From positions 1 through 31,828 of the forward strand of contig JBELLC010000018.1 in NCBI GenBank assembly GCA_042088965.1: a stretch of DNA of 31,828 nucleotides, written 5' to 3'. Below are positions 1 to 7,900 of the stretch, in pieces. Positions within the stretch are counted from its first letter, which is position 1; each line of letters begins with the position of its first letter. A program made the translations under genes and the position numbers. This DNA is from TMED26 sp042088965 (lineage in GTDB: Bacteria; Pseudomonadota; Alphaproteobacteria; Thalassobaculales; Thalassobaculaceae). Below the pieces are notes generated by a model. That model ran no database searches and was not told where the DNA came from. It worked only from the letters and a program-made list of their open reading frames with translations.

Positions 1-17
1 GAAGCCCCCTTTTTTTA
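1..17 (+). terminator. Tail of an intrinsic terminator (partial)
   Basis: The window opens with GAAG, five C and a run of seven T (10-16). This is what the 3' arm and T-tract of a rho-independent terminator look like. The matching G-rich 5' arm would lie just outside the window. If so, a plus-strand gene ends immediately to the left. The hairpin itself cannot be seen, so this is an inference. Confidence 0.35.
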
Positions 18-747
18 AGGAGCTCGACCGGTAATTCGAACACCTAATTTGCCTGGCGCCCGCGGTCTCGCCGCCGCACTATCAGGTTGACTTTAACTGT
101 AAATATAAAGGCGTTATTGGGCTGCTTTCTAAGCCGTAAACGTAATTAAAAAAGATTCGGCCGTATGGCAGAGCTGCCAAAAAATTGTACAACAATCATC
201 ATCGTCGTTTTAACATGAAGTTTTGTGGAATCCTTGGTGAAAATGTCCCCTGATGGCACGAATAGTCGGTAAAGTCCTATTGCAAGTTAGACCAACTCTT
301 TTGCAATTGGGTTCGACGACAATATAGAGATGTTTTCGTTAACAGATCGAAATTTCTAATGATTCTTTGGGAACTGGAATGATGCGAAAAAACGCATGAT
401 TGACCTTAGTTAAATGTTTAGCATCCCGATTTAACTGATATCTGCAAAATTCGGTCGTCAGTGCCGTCGAACAGGTCGCCTAGCGATATTGTAGGATTGT
501 AATCGCATAAACATTTGCCGCCCCGGACAGAGAACGCCCTTAATTATCCCTTTTAATGCTGGCCGCGGGTCGTAAATTATCCGCAAACAGGTTGCGTAAC
601 GCCGCTTTTGAGTGATGCGCAAAGATTTAGTTTATGTCAAAAGGATGGGGGGTTAAGCTGTGATGATGGCCAAGGCTATCAATTAAATTACTCCGCTCTA
701 TCGCGGCGGCTCTCGGAAGCATGCGAACATGAAAAGGCCCAGATGCT
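18..747. other. Long noncoding stretch upstream of the carbohydrate cluster
   Basis: About 730 bases contain no open frame longer than a dozen or so codons, and the stretch looks more A+T-rich than the genes to its right. It has scattered TTGAC-like hexamers (for example 87-92 and 400-405), but none is paired with a convincing -10 box at 16-18 bases. An imperfect inverted repeat lies at 378-401. It probably holds the promoter and 5' leader of the gene starting at 748. I see no tRNA or recognised riboswitch fold. Confidence 0.5.
378..401. repeat. Imperfect inverted repeat around an A6 spacer
   Basis: Arms AATGATGCG (378-386) and CGCATGATT (393-401) are complementary at 8 of 9 positions and are separated by six A. 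It could be a protein-binding operator for the cluster that starts 350 bases downstream, or a small hairpin. Function is unknown. Confidence 0.35.
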
Positions 748-3123
748 TTGACGGACCATCCATTTAGTTTTATTCGATCAGGTCGAAAGGCGATTGCCCA
801 TGGGGAGCGGGGCAGAGCGGCAACATTATTTCGCCAGGAGATCCTGGTAAAGCCCTCAATGGTGGAGGGGTATACCCTACTCGGCGCGATGATGGGGTCG
901 GGGCAAAAACTACAGTCAGCGGCTCGTATATTTTCATTCGGGGTTGTGGCCAGCGATCAAAATGATCCAAAAATTTGGTTCCGATATGCCGATGCAATTG
1001 AAAAAACAGGCGATATAAATCGGGCGGCGCGGGTTTATCATTTTATATCCAACCGTTGGTCTGAATTTCCGCCAGCGCCCATTCGTATGTTTGCTTTGCT
1101 GTTAGCCGGCAATGATACGCACGCGACGGCACGGTATCTACGGCAGGTATTGGCGGTGCCAAACCTAAACCCCAACGACGCGATCGAAATTGGAAAAATG
1201 TTGCTCCGCCGGGGGCAGGTGGGCGACGCCCGGCTGGTTTTTCATCGGGCGACCCATGGAAGCCTGGTCCAACGTGCGGCCAGTTTCCGGGGTTTAGCAT
1301 TTGCCTGCTCACGCAGCAAAAACGTTGACGCGGCACGAAAATATATGAGGCTCAGCCTCATTGCGGAACCAGATGATAAAGATATCAATAAGCTTTTTGC
1401 AATTCTTGGCGTGCAGGATGCCCCCTTGCCACGACAGCATTTGTGGTGTCGGCGGGCATTGTGCCTTCAGCGTGACGATCCCTCACTCTTGAAGGCATTG
1501 GCGCTTCTGTATCTTGCCGCCGATGAACTTGATCTGGCCTTGGCACACAGTCAGCGGTGTTTACAGGTATCGGCGCGTAATTTTCAGGCAATTTCGGTGC
1601 ATGTCGATGTTCTGCTGAAAATGAACCACAGTGCGGCGCTTGTCGATTTGGCAAATGAGGTCCTGGTAGACAGCGAAATTGATAATGGATTATGGAATAA
1701 AATTATTCTGGCTTTTGATGCGCTTAAGCAGCCCCAAGAGGCGATATTTTTTGCGGATAAAGCGGTTCGTAAGTTTCCAGAAAACGCCATTAATCATTTT
1801 AATCTTGGGCTTTTCTATCACCAGGAAGATCTTTTTGATCTGGCCATCCCTTGGTTCAAACAGGCACTCGTGATGCGCCCTGATTATGCCAAAGCCTATA
1901 ATCAGCTTGGCCTGGCGGTCAGTGCCATTACCCATGAAGGTCTGGCTGACCGGTTTTGTTGTTGGGCGATTTTTTCAAACCCAACCTTGGCGACGGCTTG
2001 GCTTAATCGGGGAATTTATGCGGTTGGTACGGGACATCGGCGCGAAGCTATTGGCCATTTTCGAACCGCAATTGCCTGCCGAGAGGGGGACTATCCCGAT
2101 GGTTACTACAATATCGCCTTACAACTGATCGCCTTGGGAGATTTGCAAGAAGGCTACGATTTGTATCGTTGGCGATGGAAAACACCAAGCTTTCCATCAA
2201 CGCAGCGTAACTACCCACAGCCAGAGTGGCCTGGCCCCCAGGAATGCAAGGACGGCAAACTGATCGTTTATGCCGAGCAGGGCATGGGCGACGAAGTGAT
2301 GTATTCATGGGTTTTCCCCTATATTCGCCAGCAAGTAAGCGACCTGACGATTGAATGTGACGCGCGCCTTACAGGGATTTTTTCACGCAGTTTTGAGGAT
2401 ATTACCTTTGTTCCCCGGCGGGCAGATATGCTGCCCTATGCCGATGATCCGGACATTGAATTCAGTGCCGCTGTTGGTAATACAGTGTGTTATTTCATCG
2501 ATGAGATTAAGCAAAGAATCGCCTCTATGAAGGCCAAGCCGATACCCTGTGGCCACCGCTCGACGCCCAGCCTGCGCACCGATCCAGAGCGCCGGGCGCA
2601 TTGGAAAAAATATCTGCACCAAGAGTTTGGTGACAAGCTCGTGGTCGGTATTGCCTGGCGCAGCAGCCTGCACAATCGGGTGCGGGACCTGCAATATCTG
2701 AGCCCGGAAGAAATTTCTGCGGCGCTCGGGTTTGATGTTGGCGTGGTGAACCTGCAATATTCATATACAGCAGATGAACACGCGGCCTTTTGCGCGCTTG
2801 GCCAAGAAAAGCAGTTTAAATTTGTGACGCCGCCGGATATCGACCTTAAGAATGACCTTGATGATGTGTTCGCGTTAATTGAAGCCGTTGACGTGGTGAT
2901 TAGCCCGTTAATCTCTGTTCCGTGGATGGCAGCGGCGGTTGGGACGCCTTGTTTTGTCACCCGTCATGACGCGACCGGCCGTCTTTGGCAGCAATTGGGA
3001 ACTGATTTCCTCCCCTTTGGCCCTGGCATCAATGTGTTTTTCCGGTCCCCAACGCAAAGTTGGGACTTTGTGTTGAGCCAAATCAAGGCATCACTTGCGA
3101 CGCTTGTGGCACAAAAACAATAA
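748..3123 (+). CDS. TPR-repeat protein with glycosyltransferase-like C-terminal domain
   Basis: A 791-residue soluble protein without a signal peptide. Residues about 10-480 are helical repeats of TPR type, clearest in the segments reading NHFNLGLFYHQEDLFDLAIP and AYNQLGLAV. From about residue 500 the sequence changes to an alpha/beta domain with YAEQGMGDEVMY (near 508), VVGIAWRSS (near 632) and DVVISPLISVPWMAAAVGTP (near 715). Similar motifs end bacterial TPR proteins that carry a GT9/GT41-like GT-B fold, where TPRs present an acceptor to the transferase. The start is TTG at 748, because an in-frame TGA lies at 730-732 and the next ATG (859) is already inside the repeats. It leads the carbohydrate cluster, with 92 bases before the next gene. 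Acceptor and sugar donor are unknown; activity could also be lost. Confidence 0.8.
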   Translation: MTDHPFSFIRSGRKAIAHGERGRAATLFRQEILVKPSMVEGYTLLGAMMGSGQKLQSAARIFSFGVVASDQNDPKIWFRYADAIEKTGDINRAARVYHFISNRWSEFPPAPIRMFALLLAGNDTHATARYLRQVLAVPNLNPNDAIEIGKMLLRRGQVGDARLVFHRATHGSLVQRAASFRGLAFACSRSKNVDAARKYMRLSLIAEPDDKDINKLFAILGVQDAPLPRQHLWCRRALCLQRDDPSLLKALALLYLAADELDLALAHSQRCLQVSARNFQAISVHVDVLLKMNHSAALVDLANEVLVDSEIDNGLWNKIILAFDALKQPQEAIFFADKAVRKFPENAINHFNLGLFYHQEDLFDLAIPWFKQALVMRPDYAKAYNQLGLAVSAITHEGLADRFCCWAIFSNPTLATAWLNRGIYAVGTGHRREAIGHFRTAIACREGDYPDGYYNIALQLIALGDLQEGYDLYRWRWKTPSFPSTQRNYPQPEWPGPQECKDGKLIVYAEQGMGDEVMYSWVFPYIRQQVSDLTIECDARLTGIFSRSFEDITFVPRRADMLPYADDPDIEFSAAVGNTVCYFIDEIKQRIASMKAKPIPCGHRSTPSLRTDPERRAHWKKYLHQEFGDKLVVGIAWRSSLHNRVRDLQYLSPEEISAALGFDVGVVNLQYSYTADEHAAFCALGQEKQFKFVTPPDIDLKNDLDDVFALIEAVDVVISPLISVPWMAAAVGTPCFVTRHDATGRLWQQLGTDFLPFGPGINVFFRSPTQSWDFVLSQIKASLATLVAQKQ

Positions 3124-3215
3124 TATTTGAGCCCGCATCGGTGCTTTGTTCGCCGTAAGGGCAGGCTATCCATGCTACGTATATGGCGCGTGAGAGCGAC
3201 GGGGGGCGAGGTGAT

Positions 3216-4052
3216 ATGGGATTGACCGAAAACTTTGTGGCGGCCGATGATCAGCAGCTGATGGAAACCTTTTTGGCGCAAGGTTACATCGTCCGTGAGG
3301 TTGCAAACCGTGAGGGGCTAGACGCTCTGCGGGCGGAAGTGGTTCAGTTTACCTGTCGGCACTTAGGGATTGCAGCGCCAACCGGTGATCTGGGGGATTT
3401 TTTAGATGCAATCCATGATCTGGTGCCTGTCGCCGCGCTGAATGACCTGCGTTTTGGACTGTATAATTATATGAACGCTAAAACTTGGTTTCGGCCAAGT
3501 TATTACTCCTTTGCAAAGCCATTGCTGGATGTTTTGGTTGGCAATGAGCTGTCGATGCAGAACCGGATCAATTTTTCCATCCAAATGGCAGGCGATGATA
3601 GCTCAATCTTGGCAGCGCATGTGGACGCTTTCAGTGGGGAAACACCTTTTCAAGCGGTCCAATGGCTGCCTTTGGTGGATGTTGCGGATAGCAAGGCGAT
3701 GTTTATATTGCCGCCGGAAAAAAATCGCGCGGTCATTCCCGGACTGCGTGATGTGCTTGAAGCGGGCGGCAGTGCCGCTGTTTTTGAGGCGATCAAGGAT
3801 GATCTTGTCTGGGTGCCAATTCCTTATGGCCATGTGATGGTGTTCTCACCTAATTTGCTGCATGGGAATGTTTTAAACACAACAGGTACCACCCGCTGGT
3901 CGATGAATAGTCGCTTTACAGGCCTGTTCACGCCGTATTTCAGTGAGGAGAAATCTCTCGGTGGGTTTTACCTGCCGATTACCCCGCGACCGGTGAGCCG
4001 GGTCGGTATGGCCTATGATATTCCCGATGGATTTAAGGGGAGCGCCAGATGA
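3216..4052 (+). CDS. 2OG-Fe(II) oxygenase of the sporadic carbohydrate cluster type
   Basis: A 278-residue protein resembling the phytanoyl-CoA-dioxygenase-like oxygenase found in 'sporadic carbohydrate cluster' loci. The expected iron ligands are visible as His135-Val-Asp137 and a distal His216 (LLHGNVLN). Arg227 or Arg233 in TRWSMNSRF is placed to bind 2-oxoglutarate. It probably hydroxylates or otherwise oxidises a sugar-linked intermediate in the cytoplasm. I chose ATG 3216 because GAGG sits four bases upstream, after a G-rich run. ATG 3183 would add 11 residues but has a poorer ribosome site. Its stop overlaps the next start as ATGA, so the two are likely translationally coupled. The fold and iron site are seen; the substrate is unknown. 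Confidence 0.75.
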   Translation: MGLTENFVAADDQQLMETFLAQGYIVREVANREGLDALRAEVVQFTCRHLGIAAPTGDLGDFLDAIHDLVPVAALNDLRFGLYNYMNAKTWFRPSYYSFAKPLLDVLVGNELSMQNRINFSIQMAGDDSSILAAHVDAFSGETPFQAVQWLPLVDVADSKAMFILPPEKNRAVIPGLRDVLEAGGSAAVFEAIKDDLVWVPIPYGHVMVFSPNLLHGNVLNTTGTTRWSMNSRFTGLFTPYFSEEKSLGGFYLPITPRPVSRVGMAYDIPDGFKGSAR

Positions 4053-4528
4053 CGCGTACAGAACAACACGGGTTTCGCGGCTATTGTGTGCATCAACCTT
4101 TCAATGGGTTGCGGATGCCGGTGCCGGCGCAAAATATTTTGTTGCGTGATTATGCGGGCCGTCATGGATTGATGTTTAAGTTGTCTGTGAACGAGTTGGA
4201 TTTCCCGAACTGTGACGTGCAGTTATTTGGCTTGCTGGCGGATTTAGATCAGCTGCAGGGTATTTTGATGGCCAGCCTTTTCATGTTGCCGGGCGATGGG
4301 GCGGCCCGGCAACGTTTTTATCAGCAGGTTTTGGCAGCGGGGGCGGCGGTTCATTTCGTTATGGAAAATACCGCGATGCACACGCCAGAAGATGTTGAGC
4401 GGATTGAAGATCTATTTCGCATGGCCCGGCTTCTGGCGTATTGCCCACGCACAATCGAGACTGGCTTGCTGGCGGCTAATCTGGGCGGTGATCCTCGCTT
4501 TTCTGTCCCCCCAGCAGCGTGTCCATGA
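4049..4528 (+). CDS. LIC12192-family sporadic carbohydrate cluster protein
   Basis: A 159-residue protein. It starts with FRGYCVHQPFNGLRMPVPAQ and continues with NILLRDYAGRHGLMFKLSVNEL, then a segment around ILMASLFMLPGD and HFVMENTAMHTPEDVERIEDLF. This order matches what I remember of the small family named after Leptospira LIC12192, which occurs sporadically beside a 2OG-Fe(II) oxygenase in carbohydrate biosynthesis loci. The fold resembles a small Rossmann-like or resolvase-like domain, but no catalytic residues can be assigned. It overlaps both neighbours by four bases (ATGA), so it is made in step with the oxygenase and the epimerase. The biochemical role of the family is, to my knowledge, not established. 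Recognition is from memory of family features, not a search. Confidence 0.75.
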   Translation: MTRTEQHGFRGYCVHQPFNGLRMPVPAQNILLRDYAGRHGLMFKLSVNELDFPNCDVQLFGLLADLDQLQGILMASLFMLPGDGAARQRFYQQVLAAGAAVHFVMENTAMHTPEDVERIEDLFRMARLLAYCPRTIETGLLAANLGGDPRFSVPPAACP

Positions 4529-5418
4529 GGCAGGTTTTTGTCACCGGGGCGGGCGGTTTTATTGGCCGTCACGTGGCCCGTTATTTTGCCCAAAAGGGGG
4601 ATCAGGTGTACGCGCTCCATCGCGGCCAGGCACCAGACGAGATGGGTGCGATGGATGGGATAACGCCGATTTCCGGTGATTTACGTGATCCAGAGTGTTT
4701 TCCAGGCGCTTATGATGTCTTGGTCCACGCAGGTGCTGTGATCCCCGCGCGGCAGACGCCCGAAAATGATTTTGAAACAGTGAATGTGGTTGCGACCCGG
4801 GCTTTATTTGATCATGCCCGGCAGGCTGGCGCCCGGCAGATCGTGTTTTGCTCATCAATGTCGGTGTTTGGTAAGGTCTCATCAGCTGTCGTGACCATGG
4901 ACACCCCGTCGCATGATCCAGATGCTTATGGTCGCTCAAAACAAGCAGGGGAGCAGGCCTTGCAGAATTTGGTGGCGCATACGCCAAATATCAGTGGTTT
5001 GGCGTTGCGCTTGCCAGGGGTTGTCGGTCCAGGATCGCATCACAATTTCCTTTCCGATGTGGCCGCAAAAATTTTTTCGGGGGCACCGATACATGCCCGA
5101 AATTCAACCGGCTTATTCAACAATATTCTGCATGTCGATGATTTGGTGCAGTTTATCTATGCGTGGGTGACATCGGCCAAAAGCGGGTATTGCGCAACCA
5201 CCATTGCGGCACACACACCGCTGACGATCAAGGCTGTTTTAGCGGAACTATTCCGCGTGGCAGGGCGGCCATTTGACGTTGAATTTGACGATTCTGTTGG
5301 TGGTAGCTTCACCATTGATCCGGCATCCGCCATGGGTTTGGGATTTCAACCGCGCAGCACGCAACACGCGATTGAGGCTTTTGCCGCTGACGTAAACACA
5401 GATCAAACAATCCGTTAG
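4525..5418 (+). CDS. NAD-dependent epimerase/dehydratase (extended SDR)
   Basis: A 297-residue extended short-chain dehydrogenase. The N-terminal Rossmann motif GAGGFIG (8-14), DVLVHAGAV, Ser111 in CSSMSVFG, and Tyr135-x-x-x-Lys139 (YGRSK) give an intact nucleotide-sugar epimerase/dehydratase active site. The region LRLPGVVGPG and the later LHVDDLV are typical of the family. It probably converts an NDP-activated sugar supplied to the TPR-glycosyltransferase encoded upstream. ATG 4525 overlaps the previous stop as ATGA; GTG 4519 would add two residues and is less likely. It is the last gene of the cluster, followed by a 215-base gap. The exact sugar is not predictable from the sequence alone. 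Confidence 0.8.
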   Translation: MRQVFVTGAGGFIGRHVARYFAQKGDQVYALHRGQAPDEMGAMDGITPISGDLRDPECFPGAYDVLVHAGAVIPARQTPENDFETVNVVATRALFDHARQAGARQIVFCSSMSVFGKVSSAVVTMDTPSHDPDAYGRSKQAGEQALQNLVAHTPNISGLALRLPGVVGPGSHHNFLSDVAAKIFSGAPIHARNSTGLFNNILHVDDLVQFIYAWVTSAKSGYCATTIAAHTPLTIKAVLAELFRVAGRPFDVEFDDSVGGSFTIDPASAMGLGFQPRSTQHAIEAFAADVNTDQTIR

Positions 5419-5542
5419 CCTGCCGTCCGCCAGAATTCCCAGCAGTTGAATGCCTGTTACTTAAACGGCGGGTGAGCGGTACGTCTGTATCCAGCATTAG
5501 GGATAGCAGATTGGTTTTATGGTCTTGGCTTAAGAATTAGGC

Positions 5543-5587
5543 TATAACAAGATGAATTATTGTTCATTTCAGTGAACGTAATGATCT
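5543..5587 (+). promoter_or_regulatory. Candidate -10 box and operator ahead of the ABC importer
   Basis: The gap 5419-5633 should contain the promoter of the importer operon. A TATAAC hexamer (5543-5548) is followed by an inverted repeat, GTTCA (5562-5566) and TGAAC (5573-5577) with a six-base spacer. The symmetry extends imperfectly into ATTA and TAAT flanks. No good -35 box stands 17 bases upstream of TATAAC. The repeat would cover the early transcribed region, which fits a repressor site, but this is inference. Confidence 0.3.
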
Positions 5588-5633
5588 GAAAAGAAGGTGA
5601 ATGACGCAAAGTCACAAAGTTTAGGAGGCAGGG

Positions 5634-6824
5634 ATGTTAAAATATGTAGCAGGCGTCGCCGTTGCGTTGGCGCTGACCAGCGGCCAAGCCTTTGCAGGCC
5701 ATCATGGCGGCGTGAAAATTGGTTTTGTTACCACGCTAACGACGCCAGCAGGTGTGTTGGGGAAAGATATGGTGACAGCCGCTGAAATTGCGCTGGAGCA
5801 TATCGGCGGTAAAATGGGCGGCAAAAAGGTCAAATTCATTGTTGAAGACGACGGCTTTAAACCCGAAATCGGGAAGCAAAAAACCGATAAGCTGGTGAAA
5901 AGCGATAAGGTTGATTTTGTCACAGGGTTTATTTGGAGCCATGTGCTTTTAGCGTCCCGTAAATCAGCTCTCGATGGCGGTAAGTTTTTGATCAGCGCCA
6001 ATGCTGGTCCCAGTCAATTGGCGGGCAAGCTCTGCCATAAAAACTTTTTCTCCTCCTCTTGGCAGAATGACCAAAACCCAATGAATACAGGGATTGTTTT
6101 GAACCAAGCAGGGGTGAAAAAGCTTTACATCATCGCGCCGAACTATGCCGCGGGTAAAAATATGGTCTCTGGGGTCGAGCGGACCTTTAAAGGCGAGATC
6201 GTTGGCAAAGATATGACCAAATGGGGCAAAGACGCCCAATTGGATTTCTCGGCTGAATTGGCCAAAGCCAAAGCATCTGGTGCGGAGGCATTGTTCGTTT
6301 TCTACCCTGGCCCCGCAGGTGCCGCGATGATCAAACAGTACGAGCAGGCAGGTCTGCGAGATAAATTGCCGCTATACACCGTCTTTACCGTTGATGCGAT
6401 CTCGTTGAGCCGGCTCCAAAAAGCCAAGCTTGGCGGGGTGCTGGGGTCCTATAACACCATGGCATGGGCACCTGATTTGGATAATGCGGCGAATAAGCGT
6501 TTCGTGGCTGACTTTAAAAAGCGGACAGGTCGCTACCCTACCAATTATGCCGCACAATCCTATGATGCGATCATGCTGATCAAAAGCGGTGTTGATGCGG
6601 TGAATGGCGATATGTCCAATAAAGATGGCATTCGTGCGGCCATGAAAAAGGCTGATTTTGACTCAGTTCGGGGGCCGTTTACATATGGTTCTAATCACTT
6701 CCCAGTGCAAAATTTCTATTTGCGCCAAGTCAAAACAGATGCGGATGGTGTGTGGTTTGTCTCGAACGTGAAAACCGTCTCGGAAAACCATCAAGACAGC
6801 TACGCTTCAAAGTGTAAAATGTAA
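5634..6824 (+). CDS. Periplasmic binding protein of a Liv-type (HAAT) ABC importer
   Basis: A 396-residue secreted protein. Residues 1-21 form a Sec signal peptide ending in AFA before GHHGG. The mature part begins VKIGFVTTLTTPAGVLGKDM, the usual opening of a Leu/Ile/Val-type receptor (peripla_BP_6), and has the two-lobe pattern with FVTGFIWSHVLLA and NYAAQSYDAIML. It should capture the substrate in the periplasm and deliver it to the permeases encoded next. A perfect AGGAGG (5623-5628) lies five bases before the ATG, so it is probably the most strongly translated gene of the operon. The ligand could be a branched-chain amino acid, but proximity to sarcosine oxidase genes suggests a methylated amine or related compound. 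Confidence 0.85.
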   Translation: MLKYVAGVAVALALTSGQAFAGHHGGVKIGFVTTLTTPAGVLGKDMVTAAEIALEHIGGKMGGKKVKFIVEDDGFKPEIGKQKTDKLVKSDKVDFVTGFIWSHVLLASRKSALDGGKFLISANAGPSQLAGKLCHKNFFSSSWQNDQNPMNTGIVLNQAGVKKLYIIAPNYAAGKNMVSGVERTFKGEIVGKDMTKWGKDAQLDFSAELAKAKASGAEALFVFYPGPAGAAMIKQYEQAGLRDKLPLYTVFTVDAISLSRLQKAKLGGVLGSYNTMAWAPDLDNAANKRFVADFKKRTGRYPTNYAAQSYDAIMLIKSGVDAVNGDMSNKDGIRAAMKKADFDSVRGPFTYGSNHFPVQNFYLRQVKTDADGVWFVSNVKTVSENHQDSYASKCKM

Positions 6825-6836
6825 GCATTTTCAGAC

Positions 6837-6860
6837 GGTGAGCGGCTTTGACCGCTCACC
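6837..6860 (+). promoter_or_regulatory. Perfect hairpin between binding-protein and permease genes
   Basis: GGTGAGCGG (6837-6845) and CCGCTCACC (6852-6860) form a perfect 9-bp stem with a six-base loop, 12 bases after the stop codon. No T-tract follows, so it is not a standard terminator. Stems in this position often protect the 3' end of the binding-protein message or cause partial read-through, giving more receptor than permease. The sequence is seen; the role is inferred. Confidence 0.6.
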
Positions 6861-6973
6861 TTCTGTGGAGCCCAGAGTGTTGAGTGGGCCTCTGGCGTGA
6901 CGCGGCCTCTGCTGCCCTTGGGCAGGATGCAGGTCGTGGACGGGCCGTATGGGCAGGAGATGCGGCGCAGGCT

Positions 6974-7900
6974 ATGGATTGGACATTATTAATTACCCAG
7001 CTGCTGAACGGCTTGCAGCTTGGCGTACTGTTGTTTTTGCTGGCGGCGGGTCTGTCTTTGATTTTTGGAATCATGGACTTTGTGAACCTTGCGCATGGCT
7101 CGCTGTATATGGTGGGGGCGTTTTGTTGTGCGACATTCGCCGCTTGGTTCGACTCCTTCGTGCTGGCGGTGCTTTTGGCGATCCCCGTGACAGGCCTGGT
7201 TGGGGTGGCCGTTGAATGGCTGGTGGTCCGGCGCTTATACCAGCGCAATCACCTTGACCATGTTTTGGCGACCTTTGGACTGATCCTGTGTTTCGATGCC
7301 CTCACGCAGATAATTTGGGGTGAAAATGGACTGACCGTGGCGCTACCAGATTATCTGGATGGCCGTATCACGTTGCCAGGTGACATTGTTATCCCCACTT
7401 ATCGTTTGGTGATCATTGCCGTTGGCTTAAGCGTGGCGGTGGCCCTATGGGGTCTGATCACGCGCAGCCGTTTGGGGATGCGGATCAGGGCCGGGGCCAG
7501 CAACCGCGACATGATCGCCGCATTAGGGGTCAATATTCAGCTGCTTTTCAGTCTGGTTTTTGCCTTGGGGGCCGCCTTGGCGGGGCTTGCGGGGATGATG
7601 ATCATGCCGATCACCGAGGCGTCGATTGGCATGGGCAATCAGATCATCATTGTCGCCTTTGTGGTTGTTGTCATTGGCGGCTTGGGGTCGATCAAAGGGG
7701 CGTTTGTTGCCGCCCTATTGGTTGGTATGATTGATACGCTTGGCCGGTCATATTTAGACAGTGTGTTTAAACTGTTCATGAGCGCACAAAATGCCGAAAC
7801 CTCCGCCCCAGCAGTGTCTGCAATGCTGATTTATATTCTCATGGCGATCATACTGGCGCTGCGACCACAAGGCTTATTTCCGCCACAGGGTCGCGCCTGA
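6974..7900 (+). CDS. livH: Branched-chain amino acid-type ABC permease LivH family
   Basis: A 308-residue polytopic inner-membrane permease. The N-terminus (MDWTLLITQLLNGLQLGVLL) and FGIMDFVNLAHGSLYMVGAF are hallmark LivH features. The cytoplasmic coupling region near TRSRLGMRIRAGASNRDMIAALGVN is also present, followed by strongly hydrophobic helices. With LivM it forms the channel for the substrate brought by the binding protein. ATG 6974 matches the family's usual N-terminus and has purine-rich DNA upstream; the frame stays open back to GTG 6884, but that 30-residue extension looks noncoding. Its stop overlaps the LivM start by one base (TGATG). The family is certain; the substrate is not. 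Confidence 0.88.
   Translation: MDWTLLITQLLNGLQLGVLLFLLAAGLSLIFGIMDFVNLAHGSLYMVGAFCCATFAAWFDSFVLAVLLAIPVTGLVGVAVEWLVVRRLYQRNHLDHVLATFGLILCFDALTQIIWGENGLTVALPDYLDGRITLPGDIVIPTYRLVIIAVGLSVAVALWGLITRSRLGMRIRAGASNRDMIAALGVNIQLLFSLVFALGAALAGLAGMMIMPITEASIGMGNQIIIVAFVVVVIGGLGSIKGAFVAALLVGMIDTLGRSYLDSVFKLFMSAQNAETSAPAVSAMLIYILMAIILALRPQGLFPPQGRA

Noticed and set aside
2490..2960. Minus-strand frame of 156 codons in the TPR-glycosyltransferase gene
   Set aside because: Shadow of the C-terminal domain with Cys/Arg-rich, unstructured-looking sequence and no ribosome site.
6884..6973. Earlier GTG start for the first permease
   Set aside because: The extra 30 residues are not membrane-like and do not resemble the family's N-terminus, while ATG 6974 gives the standard start.
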